64,000 nt of DNA from Yinghuangia seranimata (GCF_029953285.1 NZ_JASAOI010000046.1:1-64000), one strand, 5' to 3'. Positions 33,385 to 42,377 are shown, counted from the first letter of the stretch. The notes: generated from the letters alone by a model not told the origin. Made by a program: numbers and translations.

Positions 33385-34389
33385 ATGGCACGAATAGGCG
33401 GCACATGGGATTCGGACGTGTTCGGGAACGCGGACGCGAAGCCCGCAGCCTCACGGGTCCGGCTGTCCCGCGAGCAGACCGCCGAACGCCGCCGTGAGCT
33501 GGGCGAGTTCATCCGATCCAGGCGCGAGCGCACCACCCCGGACATGGTCGGCCTGCCGACGTCCGCCCGCCGCCGCACGCCCGGCCTGCGCCGCGAGGAG
33601 GTCTCGCTGCTCGCCGGCATCGGCGCCACCTGGTACACGTGGCTGGAGCAGGGCCGTCAGATCAACGTGTCGGCGCAGGTGCTGCTGTCGGTCGTCCGTG
33701 TTCTGGGCCTGGACGACGTCGAGCGCGCCCACGTCTTCCATCTGGCCGACCTCCCGGACCCCGAGCACGTGGTGTCGGAGCCGAAGATCAGCCCCGCGAC
33801 GCAGTTGCTGATCGACCAGCTGTCGCCGTTCCCCGCGGCGATCATCGGCCCGCGCTGGCAGATCCTCGGCAGCAACGCGGCGTACCTGGGGCTGATCGGC
33901 GACTACCGCGAGCTGCCGGAATGCGCACAGAACACCGTCTGGATCTACTTCTGCGACCCGGGCTGGCGCACGCTCGCCGCCGACTGGGCGGGCACCGCGA
34001 AGCAGTTCGTCGCGAAGCTGCGCGGCGCCGTCGCGGCGGACCCCGGTGATCCGGGGTGGGGCCCGATGATCGACCTGCTGATGAACGCCTCGCCGGAGTT
34101 CCGGGAGTTCTGGGCGCGCCAGGAGGTCGCCGGCCTGGACGGCGCCGTCAAGTGCCTGTACCACAGCGCGGTCGGCGAGCTGGACATCGAGGTGGTGCAC
34201 CTGATGACGGGCGACCAGCGGGCCCGGATCACGGTCTACACGCCGCAGAACGAGGTGACGCGGCGCCGGCTGGAGCTGCTGGCCGAGGTGACGCCGCGCA
34301 AGATGCCCGGTCCGGCGCTGACCCGTGAGGTCGACCACCCGGCCGAGGCGGAGTCCGCCGCGGGGCGCGAGGTCGCCGCCAAGGCCTGA
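33385..34389 (+). CDS. HTH regulator with MmyB-like ligand-binding domain
   Basis: The 334-residue regulator has an XRE-type helix-turn-helix near residues 35-110 with the family hallmark RRTPGLRREEVSLLAGIGATWYTWLEQGR. A C-terminal MmyB-like (PAS-related) domain follows, seen as FPAAIIGPRWQILGSNAAYLGLIGD and VWIYFCDPGWRTLAADW. MmyB-type proteins regulate neighbouring oxidoreductase or efflux genes and may bind fatty acids. Divergence from the DHA2 pump suggests it controls that gene. GAAGGGA precedes ATG 33385. Confidence 0.9.
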   Translation: MARIGGTWDSDVFGNADAKPAASRVRLSREQTAERRRELGEFIRSRRERTTPDMVGLPTSARRRTPGLRREEVSLLAGIGATWYTWLEQGRQINVSAQVLLSVVRVLGLDDVERAHVFHLADLPDPEHVVSEPKISPATQLLIDQLSPFPAAIIGPRWQILGSNAAYLGLIGDYRELPECAQNTVWIYFCDPGWRTLAADWAGTAKQFVAKLRGAVAADPGDPGWGPMIDLLMNASPEFREFWARQEVAGLDGAVKCLYHSAVGELDIEVVHLMTGDQRARITVYTPQNEVTRRRLELLAEVTPRKMPGPALTREVDHPAEAESAAGREVAAKA

Positions 34390-34457
34390 GGCGGATCCGG
34401 ATCGGGTCGGAGACGGGCCCGCGGCTGATCCCGCGCCCGACCTACCCCGCGTAACTC

Positions 34458-34484
34458 TTGACCGGGTTAAAGAAAACGTGTTCT
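34458..34484 (+). promoter_or_regulatory. Possible promoter/operator upstream of the SDR gene
   Basis: TTGACC (34458-34463) could be a -35 element. AGAAAACGTGTTCT (34471-34484) is a near-palindrome, matching its reverse complement at 12 of 14 bases, in the form often bound by TetR repressors of lipid or steroid genes. No regulator lies next to it. Confidence 0.4.
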
Positions 34485-34557
34485 CTCTCCCTGTGGGGCA
34501 CGCCCGGCATCCGGGCCGCGGCGTGCCGGCGGTGACACGTGCGGGAGGCGGCGTTCC

Positions 34558-35538
34558 ATGGCGGACGGGCGGCAGGACCAGACCGACGGACAGCCGGGCG
34601 AGGCGTCGGGGCCGGGCGCACCCGCGCCGATCCGCCTCGACGGCCAGGTGGCCCTGGTCACCGGCGCCGGCCGGGGCCTCGGCCGCGAGCACGCGCTGGC
34701 CCTGGCAGCGCGCGGCGCGCAGGTCGTCGTCAACGACCTCCCCGACGCCGACGGCACCGACCACGCCGCCGCACTGGTCGCGGAGATCGTCAAGAACGGC
34801 GGCACCGCGACCGCCGACACACACAGCGTCGCCGACGAGGCCGACGCCGTCGTCGCGACGGCGATCGACACCTATGGCCGCCTCGACGTCCTCGTCAACA
34901 ACGCCGGGATCTCGCACGGCGGCATGTTCGACCAGATCCCCGTCGAGGTCTTCGACCGGATGCTCGACGTCCACCTGCACGGCACCGTCGCCGTCACCCG
35001 CGCCGCCTGGCCGCACCTGCGCGCCACCGGCGGCCGCGTGGTCAACACCACGTCGAACTCGGTCTTCGGCATCACCGGCACGAGCCACTACATCACCGCC
35101 AAGGGCGGCGTCCTCGGCCTGACCAAGTCGCTCGCGATGGACGGCCGCGTGGACGGCATCCGGGTCAACGCGATCATGCCCGTCGCGTACACCCGCATGA
35201 CCGCGGGCATCCCCGACGAGGTCTTCCGGGCCTTCCTGGAAGAGCACTTCACCAGCGACAAGGTCGCGCCGTTCGTCGTGTGGCTGGCCGCGCCGGACGT
35301 GCCCGTCACCGGCGAGATCTTCAGCGTCGGCGGCGGCCGGGCGGCACGTGTCGTGCTCGGCGTCAACGGCGGCGTCCTCTCCGACACCCCCGAGGGGTAC
35401 GGGGCGCAGGTCGACCGCCTGCTCGACCTCGAGGGCACCGTGTTCCCCGCCGACGCCACGCGCGAGGTGCTGCACGCCGCCGCGGGGCTCGGGCTGTTCG
35501 AGGACGGCAACCCGCTCGCGGGCGCCTGGAAGCAATAG
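34558..35538 (+). CDS. Short-chain dehydrogenase/reductase (HSD17B4/FabG-like)
   Basis: The 326-residue NAD(P)-dependent enzyme has the cofactor loop TGAGRGLG at residues 35-42, the NNAG motif near 114, and the catalytic Ser166 and YxxxK (Y178, K182). It is longer than a minimal SDR: a C-terminal extension (DTPEGYGAQVDRLLDLEGTVFP) resembles the bacterial relatives of peroxisomal 3-hydroxyacyl-CoA dehydrogenase. A role in beta-oxidation of acyl-CoA or steroid side chains is plausible. GGGAGG precedes ATG 34558. Confidence 0.9.
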   Translation: MADGRQDQTDGQPGEASGPGAPAPIRLDGQVALVTGAGRGLGREHALALAARGAQVVVNDLPDADGTDHAAALVAEIVKNGGTATADTHSVADEADAVVATAIDTYGRLDVLVNNAGISHGGMFDQIPVEVFDRMLDVHLHGTVAVTRAAWPHLRATGGRVVNTTSNSVFGITGTSHYITAKGGVLGLTKSLAMDGRVDGIRVNAIMPVAYTRMTAGIPDEVFRAFLEEHFTSDKVAPFVVWLAAPDVPVTGEIFSVGGGRAARVVLGVNGGVLSDTPEGYGAQVDRLLDLEGTVFPADATREVLHAAAGLGLFEDGNPLAGAWKQ

Positions 35539-35597
35539 GGCCGGCAGCCGGCAGTCGCCACCCCGGGCGCGTCGGAGGGCGCGGTTAGGGTGGCGAT

Positions 35598-36311
35598 ATG
35601 TCCGCGCTGTTTCCCCAGGAGCGGCGCGAGGTCGCGCCGGGCGCCGTGCACGTGCCCGGGTGGCTGGACGCCGCGGCGCAGGCCCGCCTGCTCGAGGCCT
35701 GCCGCGCCTGGGCCAGGCCGCCCGCCGGGCTGCGCACGGTCGTCCTGCCCGGCGGCGGCGTCATGTCGGTGCGGATGGTGTCGCTGGGGTGGACCTGGCG
35801 GCCGTACCACTACGTGCGGACCACCGAGGACGGCGAGCCGGTCAAGCCGTTCCCCGGCTGGCTCGGCGACCTGGGGCGGCGTGCGGTGGCGGAGGTGTAC
35901 GACGACGCGGCGGCCGCCGCGTACCACCCCGACCTCGCGCTGGTGAACTTCTACGACGACCACGCCCGCATGGGCCTGCACCAGGACGCCTACGAGGGCG
36001 GCGACGACCCGGTGGTCTCGCTCAGCCTGGGCGACACGTGCGTGTTCCGCTTCGGCAACACCGAGACGCGCGGCCGGCCGTGGACCGACGTCGAGCTGGA
36101 GTCCGGCGACCTGTTCGTGTTCGGCGGGCCGTCGCGGTTCGCGTACCACGGCGTGCCGAAGACCTACCCGGGGACGGCCGAGCCGGCGCTCGGGCTGCGC
36201 GGGCGGCTGAACATCACCATCCGGGTGTCGGGGCTGTCCCCGAGGCCTTCGTCGGTTCCCGAACCGAATGCTCATTCCGGGACGGAACAGTTCCCTCCGG
36301 GAGATGAGTAG
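35598..36311 (+). CDS. alkB: AlkB-type 2-oxoglutarate/Fe(II) dioxygenase
   Basis: The 237-residue enzyme directly reverses N-alkyl damage in nucleic acids. The iron ligands are visible as H128 and D130 (GLHQDAYEG) and H184 (FAYHGVPK). The 2-oxoglutarate-binding arginines lie in RGRLNITIR near residues 201-209. WRPYHYVRTTEDGEPVKPFPGWL is a typical substrate-side region. It is full-length relative to E. coli AlkB. No ada gene is nearby. The last 25 residues are low-complexity. Confidence 0.92.
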   Translation: MSALFPQERREVAPGAVHVPGWLDAAAQARLLEACRAWARPPAGLRTVVLPGGGVMSVRMVSLGWTWRPYHYVRTTEDGEPVKPFPGWLGDLGRRAVAEVYDDAAAAAYHPDLALVNFYDDHARMGLHQDAYEGGDDPVVSLSLGDTCVFRFGNTETRGRPWTDVELESGDLFVFGGPSRFAYHGVPKTYPGTAEPALGLRGRLNITIRVSGLSPRPSSVPEPNAHSGTEQFPPGDE

Positions 36312-36354
36312 CCGTACTCAGGCCTGCGGCCTGACGCGGCGTCACCCTGCTTGT

Positions 36355-36645
36355 ATGACATCACCGTTGCAACCGCGGAACTCCGCGATGTTCTACTTCC
36401 AGGCGTGGATCTCGTTCGCCGTGTCGATGGCGGCGGTCGGGATCGGTATCGCTTACCTGCCGGTGTCGGCGTGGGTCCGCGGCTTCTTCGCGGTCGGCGC
36501 GCTGTACCTGGTGACGTCCTCGTTCACGCTCGCGAAGGTCATCCGTGACCGCCAGGAGACCGAGGCCGTGGTCAACCGCGTCGACCAGGCCCGCCTCGAA
36601 CAGCTCCTGACGGACCACAACATCTTCCGGCCCGAGTCGGTGTGA
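36355..36645 (+). CDS. YiaA/YiaB-type two-helix inner membrane protein
   Basis: The 96-residue protein has two membrane helices (FQAWISFAVSMAAVGIGIAYL and GFFAVGALYLVTSSFTLA) followed by KVIRDRQE. This is the conserved YiaAB two-helix domain common in actinomycetes. Its role is unknown. The Shine-Dalgarno sequence before ATG 36355 is poor; an ATG at 36388 would keep both helices. Confidence 0.82.
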   Translation: MTSPLQPRNSAMFYFQAWISFAVSMAAVGIGIAYLPVSAWVRGFFAVGALYLVTSSFTLAKVIRDRQETEAVVNRVDQARLEQLLTDHNIFRPESV

Positions 36646-36721
36646 CCCCGTGCCCCGCGCGGCGCGCTGGCGGCACATATCCGATAGGCGCGGTGTGCGC
36701 GGCACGGCTAGTGTGCCGCGC

Positions 36722-37189
36722 ATGACCAACGCGCTCGAACGCGTCGCGGCCGACCTGGCCCGGCACGGCATCACCGAAGCGGTCCGCGAACTGCCGCACG
36801 ACGTACCGACCGCCGCCGCGGCCGCCGAGTACCTCGGCTGCGAGGTCGGCGCGATCGCGAACAGCCTGGTCTTCGACGCGGACGGCGAGCCGCTGCTGGT
36901 CATGACCAGCGGTGCCCACCGCGTCGACACCAAGCGCGTCGCGGCGCTGATCGGTGCGGACAAAGTGCGGCGCGCCGACCCGGACTTCGTGTACGCCGCG
37001 ACCGGCCAGCGGATCGGCGGCGTCGCCCCGGTCGGGCACCCCGAGCCGGTGCGCACGCTCGTCGACGCGTGGCTCGGCAAGCACGAGGTGGTGTGGGCCG
37101 CGGGCGGCAGGGCGCACACGGTCTTCCCGACGACGCTGGACGAGCTGGTGCGGATGACCGGCGGAACGGTCGTCGAGGTCGGCGACTGA
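36722..37189 (+). CDS. YbaK/EbsC-family aminoacyl-tRNA deacylase-like protein
   Basis: The 155-residue single-domain protein matches the YbaK/ProX trans-editing family: AAAAEYLGCEVGAIANSLVF, the catalytic-loop lysine in VDTKRVAALIGADKVRRAD, and the GGVAPVGHP motif. Such proteins hydrolyse mischarged tRNAs, for example Cys-tRNA(Pro) or Ala-tRNA(Pro). It is a stand-alone gene. An intrinsic terminator with a T-run starts directly after the stop. Confidence 0.92.
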   Translation: MTNALERVAADLARHGITEAVRELPHDVPTAAAAAEYLGCEVGAIANSLVFDADGEPLLVMTSGAHRVDTKRVAALIGADKVRRADPDFVYAATGQRIGGVAPVGHPEPVRTLVDAWLGKHEVVWAAGGRAHTVFPTTLDELVRMTGGTVVEVGD

Positions 37190-37224
37190 ACCCGGCCCCG
37201 CGTGGGGCGAGGCCGGGTGTTTTC
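37190..37224 (+). terminator. Intrinsic terminator of the ybaK-like gene
   Basis: ACCCGGCC (37190-37197) pairs with GGCCGGGT (37211-37218), and GTTTTC follows at once. It begins at the base after the stop codon and ends before the convergent acyl-CoA ligase stop at 37250. Confidence 0.8.
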
Positions 37225-37249
37225 GTCGTGGACGCCGTCGAGGCCGGCG

Positions 37250-38779
37250 CTACGCGTACATCGCCCGCACCAGCCGCTTGACCAGCTTGCCGGTGGGCGT
37301 GCGCGGCAGTTCGGCGACGAAGTCGACGCTGCGCGGGGCCTTGTAGTGCGCGATGCGCTCCCGGACGAACTCGATGAGCTCACGCTCCAGTTCGGGCCCG
37401 GTCTCGATGCCGGAGGCAGCCTGCACGACCGCCTTGACCTGCTCGCCCATCTCGTCGTCCGGCAGGCCGATCACCGCGACGTCGTAGACCTTCGGGTGCA
37501 GCGCGAGGACGTTCTCGATCTCCTGCGGGTAGATGTTGACGCCCCCTGAGATGATCATGAACGCCTTGCGGTCGGTGAGGAACAGGTAGCCGTCCTCGTC
37601 GACGTAGCCGACATCGCCCGTCGTGGTCCACAGCGGGTGCTCGGGGTGCTCGGCGGCTCGCGTGCGTTCGGCGTCCCCGTGGTAGGCGAACGCCTGTTCC
37701 TCGCGCTCGAAGTAGACCGTGCCGACGCCGCCGGGCGGCAGGACGGCGCCGTCGTCGTCGCAGATCCGGACCACCCCGAGGCCGGCACGGCCCACCGAGC
37801 CCGGGCGCTCCAGCCACTGCGCCGAGTCGATGAGCGTGACGCCGTTGCCCTCCGTCGCGGCGTAGTACTCGTGGATGACCGGGCCCCACCACTCGATCAT
37901 CGCCCGCTTGACGTCGACCGGGCACGGCGCGGCGGCGTGGATCACGGTGCGCAGCGACGACAGGTCGTGCCGGGTGCGGACCTCCTCCGGCAGCTTGAGG
38001 GCGCGGACGAACATGGTCGGCACCCACTGCGTGTGGGTGATCCGGTACCGCTCGATCGCGGCGAGCGCGGCCTCGGCGTCGAACCGCTCCATCATCACCA
38101 CGGTGCCGCCCATACGGTGGATCAGGCCGCAGAAGCGCAGCGGCGCGGCGTGGTAGACGGGCGCGGGGGAGAGGTAGACGGTGTCCGGGTCGAAGCCGTA
38201 GAGCGCGGCGAACACGGCGGTGAGCGAGTCGCCCGGCTCGTCGATGCGGCCGTCCCGGAGCGGCGGGCGAATTCCTTTGGGACGCCCGGTCGTTCCGGAC
38301 GAGTACAGCATGTCGGCGCCGGCGGGCTGCTCCTCCGGGTGGTCGGGCGGGAAGCGCTTGACGGCCTCGTCGTAGTCCCCGTGGCCGGCCACCGGTCCGT
38401 CGTACGCCAGTCTGACGCGGACGCCGGGCGTCGTGTCCACGACCGCCTCCGCGAGCGCGCCGACCGACGCCGCCACGACCAACGCCTGGGCCGCGCAGTC
38501 GTTGACGATGTACGCGACCTCGTCGGCGTTCAGGTGGTGGTTGACGGCCGTGACGTACAGGCCGGAGCGCAGCGCCGCCCAGTAGACCTCGAACGCCCGC
38601 GGGTTGTTGTCGCTGAGCAGCGCGATGCCGTCGCCCCTGCGCAGGCCCGCGTCGTACAAGAGGCGCGCCAACCGGGAGGAGTTGTCGTCCAGTTCGCGGT
38701 AGGTGACGGTGCGGCCGCTGCCGGCCATGACGACGGCGGGCTTGTCGGGCGTCGTGCGGGCGTGCGTTCCGGGATACAT
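37250..38779 (-). CDS. Acyl-CoA synthetase (AMP-forming, FadD-like)
   Basis: The 509-residue ANL-superfamily ligase activates a carboxylic acid to acyl-CoA through an acyl-adenylate. Present motifs are the P-loop-like YSSGTTGRPKG near residue 165, YAATEGNG, the hinge-region TTGDVGYVDEDGYLFLTDRK, ISGGVNIYPQEIE and the catalytic-lysine region PRTPTGKLVKR. The N-terminus lacks extra domains. It resembles the long-chain or steroid-acid ligases that sit with TetR-controlled beta-oxidation genes. GAGGAG precedes ATG 38779, and an AGCGAGCGCTAG site lies about 40 bases upstream. Confidence 0.93.
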   Translation of the reverse strand: MYPGTHARTTPDKPAVVMAGSGRTVTYRELDDNSSRLARLLYDAGLRRGDGIALLSDNNPRAFEVYWAALRSGLYVTAVNHHLNADEVAYIVNDCAAQALVVAASVGALAEAVVDTTPGVRVRLAYDGPVAGHGDYDEAVKRFPPDHPEEQPAGADMLYSSGTTGRPKGIRPPLRDGRIDEPGDSLTAVFAALYGFDPDTVYLSPAPVYHAAPLRFCGLIHRMGGTVVMMERFDAEAALAAIERYRITHTQWVPTMFVRALKLPEEVRTRHDLSSLRTVIHAAAPCPVDVKRAMIEWWGPVIHEYYAATEGNGVTLIDSAQWLERPGSVGRAGLGVVRICDDDGAVLPPGGVGTVYFEREEQAFAYHGDAERTRAAEHPEHPLWTTTGDVGYVDEDGYLFLTDRKAFMIISGGVNIYPQEIENVLALHPKVYDVAVIGLPDDEMGEQVKAVVQAASGIETGPELERELIEFVRERIAHYKAPRSVDFVAELPRTPTGKLVKRLVRAMYA

Positions 38780-38818
38780 CGGACTCCTCGCCTTCCGCAG
38801 GGGCAGACGAGGGCACCG

Positions 38819-38836
38819 TACTAGCGCTCGCTCAGA
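38819..38836. promoter_or_regulatory. TetR-type site upstream of the acyl-CoA ligase
   Basis: Read towards the ligase, the sequence contains AGCGAGCGCTAGTA (complement of 38819-38832). It shares AGCGAGCGYT with the site upstream of the TetR gene at 52.1 kb. Position and similarity suggest a common regulator. Confidence 0.5.
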
Positions 38837-38917
38837 ACAACCAGGGTGCGCCGGGCGCGCTGCGGCGCCCGACGCGAATCCCCTTATTGGGTAACCGCGT
38901 TAGTAGCTCTCTCGGTG

Positions 38918-39994
38918 TCACTGCTCGACGAACACCAGCGAGAACAGGTCGGCCGACGTGGTCACCACCGAACCGGTCTGGTGCAGCAGGGTGTGCAGCG
39001 GCTGCGGGCGTCCGCCGCCGACCTGGACCCGGTCGTCGTGGCCCGGGTTCGCGCGCAGCCACGCGGGCAGCGTGAGCGGCGCGGGCCCCGCCAGGCCGGT
39101 CGCCGACTCGTTCGCGACCACGCTTTCGCTCTCGCGCAGCCAGTCCGTCACCCGGCGGAAGAACTTCGGGAAGACCAGGTCGCCGCCGGGGCCGACGGCG
39201 TTCTGGTCGACGACGCTGAACCGCGAGCTGGAGTCCATCGCGTACACACCCAGGTGCGCGGCCCGGGCCTTCGATGCCGCCGCCACGATCGCCTTCCGCA
39301 ACTCCGGTGCGGTGGAGGTGTATTGCAACGGGTACGCGTCGCCGGACGCCAGCATCCGGAAATTGGCGCTGCCGGCCAGCAGTGCGGCGTCGGCCGTGAC
39401 CGTGCCGCCGTCACGCCCGTGCAGCGCCTTCGCGGCGTCACCTGTGAACAGGAACGCGACGGGGCGGCCGTGGACTTCGGCCATGCGGGCCAGGATCACG
39501 CCCGGCACGGACGGCGGTTCGGCGGAGGTGACGGTCATCTCGTTCGCGGCCAGCTTGACCTCGCCGAAGCCGAGCAGCTTGAGGAATGCGTCCCGCGACC
39601 GGTCCCCGAACGGCTGGCGCTGTCCCGCGTAATGGAGTTCGGGGGCGTCGATCCCGTCGAGGCGCAACTGCACGCTGCCGTCCGTGCCGGGACGGATCCG
39701 CTCGCCGTGCGCGAGGCCCTTGAACAGCTCGGGACGCTCGGCGCGGAACCGCACCGAGTCGCCGTCGGGCTGCTTGCCGACGACCAGCAGCTCACCGGCG
39801 ATCACCTGGTACTGCGCCGACACCGGCGGCTTGGCCGGCGCCGGAACACGGGGCGGGCCCGGCTTCGGACCCGGCTTCGGCGCCGGGACGCGTGCCGGGG
39901 CGGCGGCCTCGGCGGCCGGTGCGCCCGAAGAGGACGGGGAGGCCGGGGGGTTCGCGGGGATGTCTCCCGGGACGGACGCATCGGCGGTAGTCAT
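38918..39994 (-). CDS. Thermonuclease-like (SNase-fold) protein
   Basis: The 358-residue protein has a disordered Pro/Ala-rich N-terminus (residues 1-58, several PKPGPKPG-type units) and no signal peptide. A central region follows with VQLRLDGIDAPELHYAGQRQPFGDRSRDAFLKLLG, which is the staphylococcal-nuclease-fold opening. The rest (FPKFFRRVTDWLRES, WLRANPGHDDRVQVGGG) matches no domain I can name. Catalytic arginines of SNase cannot be assigned safely, so nuclease activity is unproven. It is transcribed alone. Confidence 0.75.
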   Translation of the reverse strand: MTTADASVPGDIPANPPASPSSSGAPAAEAAAPARVPAPKPGPKPGPPRVPAPAKPPVSAQYQVIAGELLVVGKQPDGDSVRFRAERPELFKGLAHGERIRPGTDGSVQLRLDGIDAPELHYAGQRQPFGDRSRDAFLKLLGFGEVKLAANEMTVTSAEPPSVPGVILARMAEVHGRPVAFLFTGDAAKALHGRDGGTVTADAALLAGSANFRMLASGDAYPLQYTSTAPELRKAIVAAASKARAAHLGVYAMDSSSRFSVVDQNAVGPGGDLVFPKFFRRVTDWLRESESVVANESATGLAGPAPLTLPAWLRANPGHDDRVQVGGGRPQPLHTLLHQTGSVVTTSADLFSLVFVEQ

Positions 39995-40058
39995 ATCCAC
40001 ACGGTGACAGGGACCGCGTGAGGAAGGGAGCGAGACGGCCGGGTTCTTTGCCAACCGT

Positions 40059-40757
40059 TCAATCAGACGACTGATCAACTGGGCCCGCGGGACCGGCCGG
40101 AGGGAGGCCCTCGCCCAGGTCGGCGGGCAGGTCCTCGGGCCCGACCGCCCGGTCGCATGCGGCCCGACTCGGCTTCACCCACTCGCCGTTCGGCCGGTCG
40201 CTCCGCGTCACCCAGTCCCGGGCCGCGACCTCGTCGCGGCCGCCCGCGAGTTGACGGTCGACGAGACGGAACTCGCGTATGGCGTCCGGGGCGTCGACGT
40301 ACCAGAGGACGTCGATGTGCGCGCGGGCCTCGCGCCAGGCGGGGGTGTCGGCGGCGAGGTAGTTGCCTTCGGTGACGACGAGGCGGGCAGCCGGCGTGAC
40401 CACGTGCCGGGCGGCCACGGGCTCGTGCAGGGTGCGGTCGTAGTCCGGGACATAGACGTCGCGAGCCCGCTCGTCGACGAGGCGAGCCAACAGCGCGGCA
40501 TACCCCCAGGCGTCGAACGTGTCGGGAGCGCCTTTTCGGTCGAGCAGCCCGATGCGGGTGAGTTGCTCGTTCGAGAGATGGAAGCCGTCCAGCGGGACGT
40601 ACGCGGCGACGTCGGCCCCCAGGCGTGCGTTCACCGCGCGCACGAGGTACCGGGCAAGCGTCGATTTCCCCGCCGCAGGCGGCCCGGCCAGCCCAAACAC
40701 CACCCTCGCACCAGGCGCGGGCACAAACGCAACGACGTCGTCGACGAGAGCCGGCAT
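40059..40757 (-). CDS. P-loop nucleoside/nucleotide kinase family protein
   Basis: The 232-residue kinase resembles the uridine kinase/phosphoribulokinase-like group (also fructose-transport-associated kinases). A full P-loop GPPAAGKST lies near residues 26-34. Further motifs are YVPLDGFHLSNEQL, DTFDAWGYAALLARL and VVTEGNYLAADTPAW. The substrate is not certain. AGGGAG precedes ATG 40757. It is 17 bases downstream of the GlcG-like gene on the same strand and probably cotranscribed. Confidence 0.88.
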   Translation of the reverse strand: MPALVDDVVAFVPAPGARVVFGLAGPPAAGKSTLARYLVRAVNARLGADVAAYVPLDGFHLSNEQLTRIGLLDRKGAPDTFDAWGYAALLARLVDERARDVYVPDYDRTLHEPVAARHVVTPAARLVVTEGNYLAADTPAWREARAHIDVLWYVDAPDAIREFRLVDRQLAGGRDEVAARDWVTRSDRPNGEWVKPSRAACDRAVGPEDLPADLGEGLPPAGPAGPVDQSSD

Positions 40758-40774
40758 GAGGGGACTCCCTGCGG

Positions 40775-41218
40775 TCAGGCCCACCGCGCCACGGCGGCCT
40801 CGGCACAAGCGATGTCGTCCGCCGCGTCGGCCGCCCCGCTGACCCCGACCCCGCCGACGATCCGCCCCTGCCAACGCAGCGGCACCCCGCCCCCGAACAC
40901 GACGAACCGCCCGCCGGACGCCGCATGGAGGCCGTAGAGCCCGCCCCCGGGCGCCGAGGCCTCGGTGAGTTCGTGCGTGGCACAGCTGTTCGCGACCGCC
41001 GTGTACGCCTTGTCGACGGCAAGGGCAGGCCCGGCGATCTCGGCCCCGTCCATCCGCGCGAACGCGACGAGGTTCCCCCCGCCGTCGACCACGGCGACGG
41101 ACACGGCGACGTCCCGCTCCCGCGCCGCACCGACCGCGGCCGCACACAACAGCTGGGCCTCGTCCAACGAGATCTGCCGGACGAGGAGAGGGGCGGTGGC
41201 GGGGGAGACGTCGTTCAT
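40775..41218 (-). CDS. GlcG/HbpS-like heme-degrading domain protein
   Basis: The 147-residue protein belongs to the GlcG/HbpS (DUF336) family: AVVDGGGNLVAFARMDGAEIAGPALAVDKAYTAVA in the middle and the Gly-rich GGGVPLRWQGRIVGGVGVSG near the C-terminus. Streptomycete HbpS binds haem outside the cell and senses redox stress, but this copy has no signal peptide and is more like the cytosolic GlcG forms. Start ATG 41218; ATG 41248 is a possible longer start. It forms an operon with the downstream kinase gene. Confidence 0.88.
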   Translation of the reverse strand: MNDVSPATAPLLVRQISLDEAQLLCAAAVGAARERDVAVSVAVVDGGGNLVAFARMDGAEIAGPALAVDKAYTAVANSCATHELTEASAPGGGLYGLHAASGGRFVVFGGGVPLRWQGRIVGGVGVSGAADAADDIACAEAAVARWA

Positions 41219-41424
41219 GGGGCGCAAGCATGCCAGCGGATCGATCATGACGGTATGGGCGAGTTGCCGGTCGGGCGGATCGCTGACGGTGTGGGGTGCT
41301 CGACGGCGGAAATGCTGACGGGTTGACGGCTTGACGAGCTCTGACAGCACGTTGTGTCGCATAGAGCGCACACCCTCCGCCCCGGCGCGCCTGTGCCTCC
41401 ACAGGCGTCCGCCCCCCCCACGTG

Positions 41425-41460
41425 CGTCCGCCCCCGACCGGCTCCGGTCGGGGGCGGACG
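41425..41460 (-). terminator. Terminator of the 41.5-kb secreted-protein gene
   Basis: A perfect 17-bp stem (41425-41441 with 41444-41460) with a minimal loop lies 21 bases past the stop of the leftward secreted-protein gene. Confidence 0.85.
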
Positions 41461-41480
41461 GTCCGTCAGGACTGCGTGGG

Positions 41481-42089
41481 CTACACGCCGGTCAGCTTCG
41501 TCACGGCGGCGGTGGCCACCGCGAGCAGGTCCGTGGCGACCGAGGTGACGGCGCTCTTGACGCCGTCGACGTTCGGCGGGACCTTCGTGGCCGCGGCGAC
41601 GAGGGCGGCGGCGTCCTTCTTCAGGTTGGCCAGGGCGTCTTCGAGGCTGAGGCCCGGGAGGGGGAGGGCGTGGGCGGCCGGGTCGACGTTCGGGGCCAGG
41701 GGGATGATCGGCGGCGGGGAGACCGGGAGCGGTTTGTCGGGGAGGACCGCCGGCGGAGAGGCCGGGAGGGACGGCGCGGCGCCGCCCAGCAGGTCGAGGA
41801 GGGCCTTCGTCTGCACGTCGAGGACGGTCAGCTTGTCTTCGAGCGCGTCGGCGTCCGGCTTCTCGGCGGTCGCGGCGCTCACGAGGCCGTTGACCGTCTT
41901 GAGGACGGATCCGAGCGCCCCCAGCTTTCCGACCGCCGCGGAGGCGTCCGGCACCGCCGGATCCACCGCGGGTGCCGCGGCCCGTACCTCGGGCATGTCG
42001 ATCAACGCGGCGGCGGCCCCGGCGCCGACACCGACCGCCGATACTCCGAGGACGGTCGTGAGGGCGACGGTGGTCCACTTGCTGTGCAT
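41481..42089 (-). CDS. Secreted Ala/Pro-rich hypothetical protein
   Basis: The 202-residue protein has a Sec signal peptide (MHSKWTTVALTTVLGVSAVGVGAGAAAA, cleavage probably near residue 28). Two Ala/Leu-rich helical segments with a Pro-rich stretch between them follow (PASPPAVLPDKPLPVSPPP, about residues 107-127). It has no cysteine in the mature part and no recognised domain. AAAGGAA precedes ATG 42089. It is probably a surface or secreted helical protein of unknown role. Confidence 0.78.
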   Translation of the reverse strand: MHSKWTTVALTTVLGVSAVGVGAGAAAALIDMPEVRAAAPAVDPAVPDASAAVGKLGALGSVLKTVNGLVSAATAEKPDADALEDKLTVLDVQTKALLDLLGGAAPSLPASPPAVLPDKPLPVSPPPIIPLAPNVDPAAHALPLPGLSLEDALANLKKDAAALVAAATKVPPNVDGVKSAVTSVATDLLAVATAAVTKLTGV

Positions 42090-42377
42090 GACGAACTGTT
42101 CCTTTCGGGTGGTTTTGCGGCCGAACGGCCTTCACCCACCCTCCGTGTAGCCCACGGTCCCTGCCACCGCGGGTAGCCCGATCGAGTTCCTGATGGTGCA
42201 TCTGGCCCAACGTGATCGGCTTTGTCTGATCTGCTGACCGTTTGGTTCTTGATCTGATCGATAGCAGGCCCAAGCGGTCCGTTTCGTCCAAGCCCCGCAG
42301 ATCCATGCGACGCGAAGTTCACCGCGCGGGTGGGGAGTCGTCACAGACGCGACGCAGTTGTGACGTACCGTTAGGTG

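Noticed and set aside
38880-38917. Possible attachment site or tRNA end between the ligase and nuclease-like genes
   Set aside because: The AT-richer stretch CCCCTTATTGGGTAACC does not fold into a tRNA arm, and no integrase or repeated att core is present.
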